A DNA stretch of 64,000 bases from Pseudonocardia sp. MH-G8. GTDB taxonomy: Bacteria; Actinomycetota; Actinomycetes; Mycobacteriales; Pseudonocardiaceae. Location: NCBI RefSeq assembly GCF_002262885.1, contig NZ_NKYF01000003.1, positions 252,382 through 316,381 on the forward strand. The letters are read 5' to 3'. The position numbers and the translations under genes were made by a program. The notes below the pieces were generated by a model that saw nothing but the letters and a program-made list of their open reading frames with translations, made no database searches and was not told where the DNA came from. Of this stretch, positions 12,001 to 24,000 are shown piece after piece. Positions within the stretch are counted from its first letter, which is position 1, and each line of letters begins with the position of its first letter.

Positions 12001-15000
12001 TGCGCCCTCAGTTCCTGGCCACCCAGGAGCGCGAGTAGTGGCAGCACCAGCGCCGAACGCACGCCTGTCTGCCCCGGGAACGGGTGGTCGAGGACGGTGT
12101 CGACCTGCTCGCGGGTGAGCCCGGTGATCTCGAAGATGATCTGCCGGGAGACGCCCTCGGCATCGGCATGGCGCATCGCAGCGGCCAGCGGCCCATCCCG
12201 ATACTCGGACGCCTCGTCCGCGGCCATGGCGTGGGCCAACGCCACGCGGGCATCGTCCAGCCGCGCCGCCGCCACCTGGGCTTCCCGCCGCACCTCAGAG
12301 CCCTGGGCAAGGGAGGACACGCCCGCCGTTGCGTTGGCCAGAGCGAACATCCGCTCGGCCTCCGCCAGGTTGACCTCCGCCTCGCGGACCTTCCCCGAAG
12401 CCTCCCGGAGCCGCTGCGCCAACATCTCGTCCACCTGGCGCACAGCGGCCCGGAGATCAGCCACTGCCCGCGGCTCGGGCTCCTCGCGTTCCGGGCCGCG
12501 GAACGGCGCACCGCGGAAGGTCACCGAGTGGACCTCGCCCCGCTCGTCCCTGGTGGTGACGCGGTCGCCATTCACCAGGGGCCGCACCGTCTCGACCTTC
12601 TCGCGGTTGACGTAGGTGCTGCCGGCCGACCCGTAGTCGTGCACGGACCAGCGCTGCGAGCCCTTGCTGTAGACGATCCCCGCGACAATGCGATCGGACT
12701 GATCAGCACGGCCGAGGTAGAGGTACGGGGGCCCGTGCACAAGATCCCGGACCTCGCCGTCCGCCGCCTCGAGCCGCCCGGCGAAGATCCGGTTCGCGGC
12801 GGAGATCCGGCCCGACAGCGTGCCCCCGACCCGGAATGTCACCTCGTACTCCAGCACCGCCGCCCGCAACTCCGCGGGGACGTTCCGACCGATGTAGATC
12901 GTGGTCTCGCCGTTGCGAGTGAGCGTGTAGCCGTACACGTCCAGCACGCCGGAGGCATCGAAGTCGATGTCGTACCGCACCGGCACCCGCCCGTGGTGCG
13001 GGACGTCGGCGTACTCGGGCTCCCCGCCGGACTCCGGCATGGCCAGGAGGAACTCCTCGACCAGGGCCTGTTCGGCTTCGGCCAGCCCATGCCGGTTGTC
13101 CGGCCGGAACGTCAGCGGCCCGTCAAGCGGACCGACGTGGTCGCGCCACCGGCCGTCCAGGCGCCTGGGGGCCCGGGACTTGCGCCCCCGCCACGACGGG
13201 AACGCGACCGCCCCCGCGATCACCGCAACGAGCGAGATCCACACCGGCGCGGGCACCGAGAACACCCGCTTCCGCAGGCGATCCGTCCAGCTCAGCGGCT
13301 CCAGCACCGCCCGGCTGCCCACGGTCGCCGCGATCCACTCCCGGTAGGCCGCGGCGCTCACCACCTCGTGGATGCTGATGGCGGCTCCACTAGTCACCCC
13401 GACCACGACCGGCCCGTCGCCGGACTTGGCGACCGCCGGCCCACCGCTGTCACCCGGACGCACATACCCGTCGATCCCCTGGATGTGCTCCACACGTGAG
13501 CCCGGGTACTCGCCGCCTTCGGTCACGTCATGGCGGAAGACCTGACCGACCGCGACCCGCGCGGAGGAGCTCAGCTCGCCGTCGCCGGTCCGCCCCCACC
13601 CGTAGGTCTTGACCCCGGCGCTGACCGGCGGGGCACCGGCCGCGATCCGCGGGTAGTCCACCTGCTTCCCGAAGTCGACGGGTTCATCCAGGCCCACCAG
13701 CGCGAGGTCGGCCACCGGATGGACGTGCACCTCGGCAGCCCGGCCGTGGCCCGCGACGAACAGATCACCCTCATGGCCCTCCACGACGTGCCGGGCGGTC
13801 AGCACCCACCCCGGGGCGATCAGCGTGCCGGAGCCGGAGCCCGACTCGGTCTGAACCTTGACCACCCACAGCGTCGACTGCGCAGCTTCCCCGCCCTCGA
13901 TCGCCGTGGCCCGCGCTGGCATGCCGAGTACCAGCGTCGAGGCCGCCAGCAGCGCCGCGGCACTCGCAGCGAGTGGCGGACCGCGCTCCCTGATCAGCCG
14001 CTCCATCCACCGACCGACCCCAACCGCCGCGCGCACAACGGCTGCACCGTAGTTGTCATCCGTGGCCGGACGGAGGCTCTCCCACCTCCGGTCAGCCGCG
14101 GTCGGAGCGGGTTCGGCTGCGGCGGTTGCGGGACTCGCGTCGGTGCTGGAGGCAGCAGTAACGGACGGTCCGCTCGTTTCCTGGGTGGAGGGGGACAGCT
14201 TCGGTGCAGCCGGGGAGCGCACAAACGCGTCGCCCCGCGCCGTCGCCGGGCCACTGGGGCTCCTGGAAGAGCGGGTACTGAACGGTCGTTTCCACGACGC
14301 ACCTCCTGTTGAGAGGGCAAGCGGGACCGTCCCGCCGTGCCCGACTGCGTTCTCGGTCGGCGGGACGCGGCCCGCCGCCGGGGGGCCACGCACCAGCACC
14401 ACAACCCCGATCCCGACCGCGACCAGCCCCAGCACCACGGCCACGCCGGTCATGACGGCGACGGGCAGACCGCTGACCGCCGGCACCCCCGCGATCCCCT
14501 GGCCCCCGATCGACGACGCAACCGCCAACGACGCCAGCGCGCCGAACGAACCGCCGCCCCGCGGTGCGGTGCCCACCACCGTGCGGTCCTGCACCGCCCG
14601 CTCGATGCGCTGCCGAAGCCCCTCGCTCCGGAGGCTCGCCGGGTCGAACACCCACGGGGAGAACACGCCGTTCGCGCCCAGCAGGTCGAGGCCGAGATCG
14701 ACGAACGCCAGGTCCAGCTTCCGCGCCTCCGGATCCTTGATCCCGGAGAGGATCTCCTGGACCGATTCGATCAACCGGTCCGGACCGTCAGCCCTGATCA
14801 GCCGATCCCCGAGAACTCGTTCGGCGGCCATCAAGACGATCGCGCTACGGGTGGCGGCCGGCATCAACGACCACTTCGTCTTGTCGAGCCAGGCCGGCAT
14901 CGCCAGATTCCTGGCCTCCAGCACCGTCCGCAGAACCGCGAAGCTCGGTGCACCCGCCGCACCTGCCTCGGCAGGCAGCTTCGCGGCGTAGTAGGGGAGG

Positions 15001-18000
15001 CCGTAGCCGGCGGCCGCCAGCGGGAGGAACGCCCACACCCGATTCCAGTCGATCACGCCACCGGTCGCCGCGGCAGCGATCCGGTTCACCTCGGCCGTTG
15101 CCAACATCTGACGCAAGCGGTCGGCGTTCATGAACCCGCGCAGCCCCGGCACCCGGGAGATGAACCCGAGCAGCGCCCACGCTCTCCGCAGCCGGGATCC
15201 ACTCGCGCTCAGCTCCGGGTGCTTGGCCAGGCTCACCGCAGTGTTGGTCACCAGTCGTCGAAGCGCGTCGGGAACGGTTCTTCTGTGTACGAAGGCCTGA
15301 ACCGCCGCAAACACCACGCCGGCAACCACAGGCCACCACGTCCGAGCGAAGTGCGTGATCCGCTCAACCCGCTCATGGCGCTGCCGGCGCTCGTCCAGCT
15401 GCGTTTCCAGGCGCTGCAACTGGCGGCGCAGTTCCTCGGTCTCGCTGCGCACCCCGGCGGAGGACTGCTCGAGCCGGTCCAGCTTGTCCTCCTCGAATCC
15501 GAGGAGGACGGCCTGGTCCGAAAGAGCCCCGGCCAAGTCGGTGTCCGGCCCGTGCTTCAGGAGATGAACGCGTGCGAAGGCGTGCTCGCGGTACGCGGGA
15601 GTGTCTTCACCGATGGTCGCGAGGACCAGGAGACGGTCCCCGAGACCGTCGGCGTCGCGCCTGATCCGCCAGGTTTCGTCGTCACCGTCGTTGGTGAGGC
15701 TGTCTGCCGCCTCACGAACCTCATAGGCCCTGTCCTTCACGGAAAGGATCTCTGCGTAGAAGTCGGCCCAGGCGTCGGCTCTCCGTGCCACCTTCTCCGC
15801 GCGAGCGACGAGCCGATCCCGTTCCGCGTCATGGGCCGCCACCCATTCGGCAGCCAACTGCTCCCACTCGTCGGTGACCGCATCCAGCTGCTTCCGAGAT
15901 TCGGGCAGCGATGCGCGCAACTGCGGCGCCATCGTCGACACTTCGCCGAACCGGGACTCGAGCCGCGCCAGGCGCCTCTTCCCCTCCGCGACGGGCATGT
16001 CATCCAGGTTCGAACGCAGCGTCAGCACAGTCGTGTGCAGATCGCGCACGGGCGCCCAGCGCCCGGAGATCCCAGGGATCTTGTCCATGATCTGCCCGGC
16101 CCGCTTGTCATCCGTCCCGTGGGAGAACTGCCGCACGGCCTCGTCGATTTCGTGGACGGCATGAAACAGCGGATCGTTCAGGCCCGACTGGACCTCGAGG
16201 GCCTCGGTCCGGTCCGCCAGGTCGTCGACCTGGTGCCACAACGCCACCCGGTCCTGCCCGTGCCGGACCGATACGATCTGACCCGCCGCAGCGGCTCCCT
16301 GCTCGCCGTACGCCGGGCCCACCCCGAGCACGGTCACGAACAACGTGAAACCGACGAACACCGAAGCCTGAACCGCCCGCCAGACCCCAGCAGGCGGGGC
16401 AAGGTTCGCCCAGCCGCGCACCACCGGCCGCATCCACAGCCACCCGGCCGCCACCGCCAGAACAACCACCAGCGGCACCGCATGCGCCATGGCCTGCGCG
16501 AAACCAGGTCCGTTGATCGGCGCCCACGCACTGATCGCGAACGGCAGCGCCAGCGAACCGAACCTACCGCCGTGGTCGCCACTCCGGCGGAGCCACGACT
16601 TGACGATCTCCAGCGTTCCGCGGAACGGCCGCACCAGGCGAGCCTCGTCGCCATCGGCGAGCAACTCATCGAAGCTCGCCATCATGAACGCGTACTCGTT
16701 CGGGAACCGATCGAAGGCCGTGTGCTCGAGGGCTTCGACCGCACGCTTCGCGTCAAAGATGTCCGCCCGGCTCAGCTGAGGATCAGCGAGATGCCACGGA
16801 GAGGCCGCGAACGGGCTGTGCCTGAACGTATACGCGTGATCGATGCCAACGAACGTCCAGGACCGTTCCCCAGCCTGAACAATCAGATTGGAGAAGGACC
16901 GGTCCACGTTCCCGACCACTCGGTCAAGAAGGATCAGACGCTTACCGGGTTGGGTTTCCAGCGCCCGGGAGAGGATCTCCCCGTAAGACACGTTCAGTTC
17001 TGTTGCCGTGCGCCCCGCCAGCTTCGGCATGACGATGACGTTCGCGTTCAGCCTCAGCACGGGAGCCACCGGCGCCCGGATTGCCGAGGCGACGGCGTGC
17101 ACCAGCACCTCGTAATCGATCTTCGCCGGAGTAGACCACTTGTACACGAATTCCCCGGCACGATCCTTGACGATCAGAACGAAGGAGTCGCGACCTTCGT
17201 CAGGAACGGAGACCGAGATGTACTGAGGGTGCCGCTCCTCGATCAGCGACCACATCAGTTCCCAAGGACGCGTAGCGGGTGCGCCGTCGGCGGCAGGTGG
17301 GGCTCGCTCCGCGCGCCCGTGCACCATCGGCCGCAACCAGCGCCACCCGGCAGTGGCCGCCACCACCACTGCAGCGAGCGTGACCACCACGACCGCGGGG
17401 CTCGGCGAAAGCGCCGCCATCAATCCGTTGCCACCGGTCAGGACCGTGATGGCAGGGATCGCCAGCGCCAGGTGAGAAATGCGGATCTCCGCGCAGGCCG
17501 AGCATCCTCGTAGGTGCCGCTTGGCCATCCTGATCTTCCATTCGGTCAAGCTGCCGTGCACCAGTGCCGGGATCATGCTGCGGCACGCCGTGCATTCTTC
17601 ATCGATCACCTCCGATCCTTGCCGTTCGTCATACGCCTTGCGCAGCTCCTGGAGTGCCCGGTACTTCAACGCCGAGACCGCGCTCGGGCTCCGGCCGAAC
17701 TCGGCGGCGATCTCGGCCGGCTTCCGGCCCTTCATGATGGTCTCTTCGAGGACCTTCCGGTGGTCCTCGTTCGGCAGGACCTCCAGCGCGGCCTTCGCCC
17801 ACTGCCCGTCCAGCTCCCGTACGTAGGAGTCGGCTGAGTCCGGCGCCAGATCACCGTGCTTCCACTCCATATCGGTGTCATTGACCAACGACACCTCACG
17901 CTGGCGGTACTTGCGCCACACATCGGTGATCTGATTGCGAACCGCGGTGGCCCAGTACGCGCGGACACTGTCGATCCGCATGCCGTCGGGACGGCGCAGC

Positions 18001-21000
18001 TGCTCGAGGACTCGGACGAACGCCTCGGAGACCACGTCCTCGATATCGGATGCCCGTCCGTGGCTGCGCGCCGCCGCGAGCGCGGAGTCACGGTGGCGAA
18101 GGTAGAGCTCGCCGGCGGCCTGCTTCCCGGCTTCCATCTCGGCTTCCGTAGCTTCCGGCCGGGCGGCAGCGTGAATGGCTGAGATCTCGGGCTCGCGCCG
18201 GTCGTCCTTGTCCCTCGCACCGACGTACTCGGGCAGGTCCAGGATCGGGGCCTGGTCGCGGCGCATGCCCGCCACCAGGGCTGCCCGCGTGTTCACAGGC
18301 GCCTCGGTCAGGACCTGGTCGCCGTCGTAGTAGCGCATCCCGCCCGGGGTCAGCTCCCCGTAGATCAGGTGCGACCGGCCGCGGTGGTCCTTGTCCCACG
18401 TCCACACGGCGACCTTCGTGCCGACCTCGCCGTTCGGCAGGTACTCGTCCAGCTCAGTCTTCGACGCCCGCTGGAACGTGCCGTTGCACTTCTCTTCGAG
18501 GCGGGTGCGCACCGCGTAGGACTGCTGGTCCTCGGGCTTCGCACGCGGAAGGGCGTTCAGGTCGACCATGGCCTGGTCGGCCGCGTCGAATCGCGCCTCG
18601 ATCTCGCAGACGCAGTTGTCGTTCTCGGTCAGCGGCGATGGTGGGCCGTGCGCCCTCGCCTCGACCTCGGCCGCCGAGCCCTTCCCCGACGGCTCGGCGG
18701 GAGCCTTGTCCGCGACCTCCGCCGGAGCGATCGGGGCCTCGCCGGGGACATCGGACTTCGCGCCACCGGCACCGCCGTCGGTCCCGGAGCCCGCATCCTG
18801 CGCTGCCCCGGACAGCACGTTGGTGCCGGACGGTACGGAACCGACGCCCGGCTCGCCCACGGCAATCCAGGTGGGGAACCGGCGCTCTATGGGCTGCAGC
18901 GGGTAGCCGAGGTACATGAAGTCCCTGGGGGACCAGGTGTCGCCGCTGCTGTTGCCGGGGCCGGCCGAGCGGCTTTCCGGACCGGCGATGCCCAGGGTCC
19001 GCCTGTTCTCCTCGCCCAAGATCCACAGCACGTCATCGAGCGTCATGCGGCCGAACTTCGCTATTTCACCAGGCTGGTAGCCGGCCTCCAACGCAGCCAG
19101 CATCACTGCGTTCCGCCACCGGCGCGCGGCCAACCAGTTCGAGACGGCTACGTCCAAATGGTCTTCTTCCCACTGCCGGTATGCGTTTCTCAGCTGGGAG
19201 AGCGCAGCTGAGGCGTCCCCCTGTTCAGCCGGCTCGACGTCGGAAACGATCCGTTTGATCTCCTTATGTGAGAGTTCGGTGATCAACGAGATCCGGTAGA
19301 ATGTCACACCATTCGCGTAGGCCAGCCGAATCTGCGGCGCCAGCGCATCTCCGCGGTCGGACGCCGTGGACCTCAAATCGATGAACCTATACTCGACCTT
19401 GGCCGAGGCCGAGGCCACTTCGAAACGGACGGCGCCGCGGTCCATCCCTGACAGGTCGGGAACCTGGTCGCCGTTCGTCGAATCCGGCGACACACCGCCC
19501 GCACCGCGGCGCGATCGGGCGTCCGTTCCGGTGCCCGCAGTCGTCGAGACGGCGCCGCCGTTGTTGCCTCCCTCGGGGCCATCCAAGATCGACTGCATCT
19601 GCTGGGCAGTGATGCTGGTGATGGTGATGGTGGAGACGATGTCGAAGATGACGTCGCGCGGAACACCCGCAGCATCAGCACGCCGCATCAATCCGGCGAG
19701 CCTCTCCTCCTTCGACTCCTGGATTCTGTCCAGTGCCTCGGCTGCCTCACGCTCGGCCTTCTCGGCGGCCTGCACGCCCGGATCGCTGTCCGAGGTCGCC
19801 ACTGCCCGCGCAGCCTCAGCGTCCTTCCGGGCCCGGTACTCCGCTCTGAGGGCCGCACGGTTCGCCTCGCGCTCCGCCTGCACCCCGGCCTTCAACTCGG
19901 CCTCGGCAGCGGCGACGGCACCACCGGCCCCGGTACCCCCCGGCCCGGGACCGACGCCCGACGCGTCCGCGCCCCCACGACCGGACCTGCTTTCGTCATC
20001 CGTCACCGGCGAGGCGGGACGTCCCTGACGATGCTCATCCGGGGCCGTCGGTGAGGCAGCTCCGTCGACGCCGGCCGGCGCGGGGTCGGTGAACAGCGCG
20101 GCGATGCCCGGGTCGCGAACCTCGGTATCCGCCTCGTCCCTCGCCTGGTCGGCCTTCTCCCCTGTCGCATCCGGCGCGACAGGAGCAGAGCGGCTGCCGG
20201 CGCCGTCGTCAGCCTGGCGCACGACCGCGTCCTGGTACGCCGTGCGCAGCGCCTGGTACTGCTCCTCCTCGAAGGCGTTGGCCTCGGCCAGCGCGGTCTT
20301 CGCCGCAGCGCGTTCCTCATCGCTCACGGGCGGGCTCGGGGCATCGCTGCGGGCGACGAGCGCCGCGACCTTGTCCTGGTCGAGGCCGGTGATCTCGCCG
20401 ATCTCGTCGACGGTGAGCCCGCCCTGGTAGGCGGCACGCACGGCCGGAGCCAGGGCCTGCGGCTCGCCCACCTCGGCGTAGTCGCTGAGCAGCCGGGCGA
20501 GCGCGTCGTGCTCCTCCTGGGCCCGAGCCTGCCCTTCATCCCCGTCGAGCATCTTCCGCGCTCGATCCTCGGCAGCCGCGGCCGTCTCCCACCTCGCCTC
20601 GGCCTCGACGACGGGCGCCTGCGCGGCCTTCGTCGCAGTCCGCAGCCTGCGCGCGGCGGCCGCCCGCTCGTCGTCGGTGGCCGGCCGGGGAGCCCCGTCG
20701 CCGGGGAGCGCGCGCAGGACCTGTTCGAGCTGCTCCGGCGACATGCCGGTGATCTGCAGGATCTCCTTCTCGGAGAGACCGGCCAGATGCGCCCACAGCA
20801 CGTCCGCGGCGAGAGCTGCCCGAACGCCGTCCCGGGCCTCATCCAGCTCCCGCTGCGCAGCCTCCCGCTCCTGCTCGGCCGCGGTGAGGGCATCCGCCGC
20901 CCGCCCGGCCGCGACGCGCGCCTCGCCCGCCGCGCCATCCCGAACGATCTCGGCGACCTGCTCGTCGGTGAGGCCGGTGATCTCGACGATCCGGTCGGTG

Positions 21001-24000
21001 GCGAGCTCGGCGTTGTGCGCCCGCCACACCGGGACCGCCAGCCGCTTCGGCCGCTGCTTCGCGAGCTGCTCCAGGCGCATCTCGGCGACCCGCTCGTCGA
21101 CGGCAGCGCGCAGGACCTCGCGGTCGGCCAGGTCGACGACGAGCTTCAGGCCGGTGAGCCGCTGCCCGAACGTGCCGGCGGCCGGGCCGAGCTCTGGTGC
21201 GTCGGCCGACCCCGGCGTCTGCACGATCATGGCCACGACCGGGAACGGCAGCCCGACCGCGTCGGCCACCTGCCGGATCGCGGCGAGCCGCTCCCGCTCC
21301 GAGGCGAACGTGAGCCCGGCGAAGAGCCACCGGATCCCGCGCCTGCGCAGGTCGTCCCGGCGCGCCTTGGCCGCGTCCAGTTTCCCGTCGGCGTCCGTCC
21401 GGCGCTCACGCCACGACCGGACCTCGTCATCGAGCGGCTTCACGGCCTGCGTCAACCGGTCCTCGGGGCCGGCCCCGTCTCCCAGGCCCGTCCCGTCGAT
21501 CAGCGCGGTGATCCGGTCGACGCTCAGGCCGGTGATCTCGGCGATCTCCTCGGCGGTCAACCCGTTGTCCCGCGCCGTCCGGAGCGCCTTCAGCAGCTCG
21601 GGCGAGTTCTGCGCCGCGAGCTCTGCGATCTTCTCCTCAGCCATGAGCATCGCCGTGAAGTGCGCGTTCCTGACGGCGTCCACGAGCTTCGTCCGCCGCT
21701 GCTCGAACGGCGTGTCCGCGTCGGCAAGCTCCGTGTACCGGTCGTCGGCGGGAATGTCGTCGCCCACGGCGTCGAGCACGGCGATCAGATCCTCGGTCGA
21801 GATCCCCAGCTCGGCGGCCAGCCACCGGTACAGCTCCTGCCTGCCCTTCTCGTCCAGGCCCTCCTGCAGCGCCCTGACACCAGCCGCGAACTGCGTCCAG
21901 ACGGGCTTCGCCCTCTGCGTGGAAAGGTCGTTCCGCAGCAGCTGCGTGGCGACGATCTTCTCGACCTCGTCGACCGTGAGCCCGGTGAGGCCCGCGATCC
22001 GCTCCACGGGCATCCCGTCCCGCGCGGCAGCCTCGAAGACTGCCCGCTCCAGCTGCTCTCGAGCAGCCACCGGGTCGTCGCCGCGCCAGGCCTCGTTCTG
22101 TTCCTGCAACCAGTCCAGCCGCTCGGCGGACGTTCCGTCCGGAAGCCCGGTCTGCGGGTCCGACAGCGCCTCGCCCGCCACGATGTCCGCCACCGTGTCG
22201 AAATCGGTGCCGAGGGCCAGGGCCAGCCGGCCGAGCAGGCCCTCCTCCCACGCGGCCATCTCCTCGATGCCCTGCTCACCTGCCGGGTCGATCCCGCGCG
22301 CCTCGAGCTCGACCATCTTGGCGTTCCGGGCGTCGGCGACGGTCTTGCGGACGGCGGCGTCCCGCTCCCCGAACGTCCGTTCGGCCGCCGCCACTCCCGC
22401 GGTGCCCTCGTGGAGCCGGAGCCTCGGGCCGGCCACTCCGGTCACGCCGTCGGGCATCACGGCGATCAGCGCCGCCAGCCGGGTGATCGCCACCACGGTG
22501 GCCTGGTGCTGGAAGTCGCGTCCCTCCTGCTCCATGGACTCGCCCGCGCCGGCGAGGCTCTGTTGGGCCACGGCCGCCTGCTGCGCGGCGATCTCGGCAT
22601 CCTGGGCGGCGCCCCACTGCTGGTTCGGATCGCGGTCGACACCCCGGAGGCCGTCGGAGAGCCGCTGCAAGGCGGCCGCCGCGCCGGCATGGTCACCTGC
22701 GGCGATCAGCTCCTCGACGTTCGCGATCGCGTCCGGTCCGATGCCGAGCTCGGCGGCGGTGCGGCGGTTCCGGCCGGTGGCCGCCCGCTGGTCGGACTGC
22801 GCGGACCCGGGGCCGGCCACGTTGCGGTAGGCAGCGAGGGCCTCGGCGAGCGCGGCCTCCGCGGCCGTGAACTCGGCGGCGGCGCCGACCGCGTTCACGC
22901 CGGTCCGGGACGCCCACACCAGGTCGGTCCGGGCGGCGACCGAGCGCCGTGCGGCAGCGTGGACATCGCCTGCTGCGGTACGGATCGCCTGCTGTCGTGG
23001 AGTGACCGGGGCGCTCACGTCCGTCGGCAGCGCCGGGTCAGCGGTGCGCGAGACGGACCGCTCGTAGCGGGACCGGATCTTGCCGTTCAGCGCGCGGTCG
23101 AGTTGCTTGTTGTGCTTCTTGGTGGCCTTCGTGACGACACGCTCGACTACCTTCTTCGCCACCGCCAACGGCAGTTCGTCCCGGTTCCGGTACTGCTTGA
23201 GCCGCCACGTCATGAACCATCCGAGATTCCGCTGCACGACCGGATCCTCGAGCGAGAGCCACAGCTGCGCGGCACCTGGATCGCCGTTCCGTCCGGCGCG
23301 CCCGAAGTTCTGGTCGATGCCCCGCTCGGTCTCGAACATGTTCGACACGGTGACCCGCAAGCCGCCCACGTCCCGCACACCTGGCGTGATCTTGATGTCG
23401 GTGCCTCGGGCCATCAGGTTGGTGGCCACGGTCACCGTGCCTTCCCGACCCGCGGCCGCCACGACCTCCTCCTCGGACCAGATGCGTTCTTCCAGCGCGT
23501 TCAGAACGTTGACCTCGACGTCCTCCCGCAGCATCGCGGCGAACTGCTCGGCCTCCAACGGCGTCGAGAAGTTGATCAGCTCGGCGGAATGCGGGTTGGC
23601 CTTCATCCGCTCGGCCACCTCGTCGGCCTGCGCCCGCAGTTTCACCTCATGGCGGATGAACACCCGCACCGGGAGTTTGCGCAGCTGGCGCCGCTGGTTC
23701 GTCGGCAGTTCGACGACCGTCTTCTTGTAGTGCGTGCCGAACAGCTCCCACACCGGCAGGGCGGTACCCGTCATGCCCGCACCGTCGTCGTAACGCGCCA
23801 GTTGTTCCTTCATCGTGGTCGAGGACTTGGTGTATTGCGGCGCCGAGATCGGCAGCTCGTGCTTGGCCTCGATCGCCTGGTGCAGTCCGCCTTCCCACTT
23901 CTGTCCCTCGAGGGACCGGCCCTTGAGCCCGTCGTGGATCTCCACGACCAGGCCGTCCTCGAGCGAACCGTCCGGGCGGCGCACCGCGCCCAGGTCGGTG

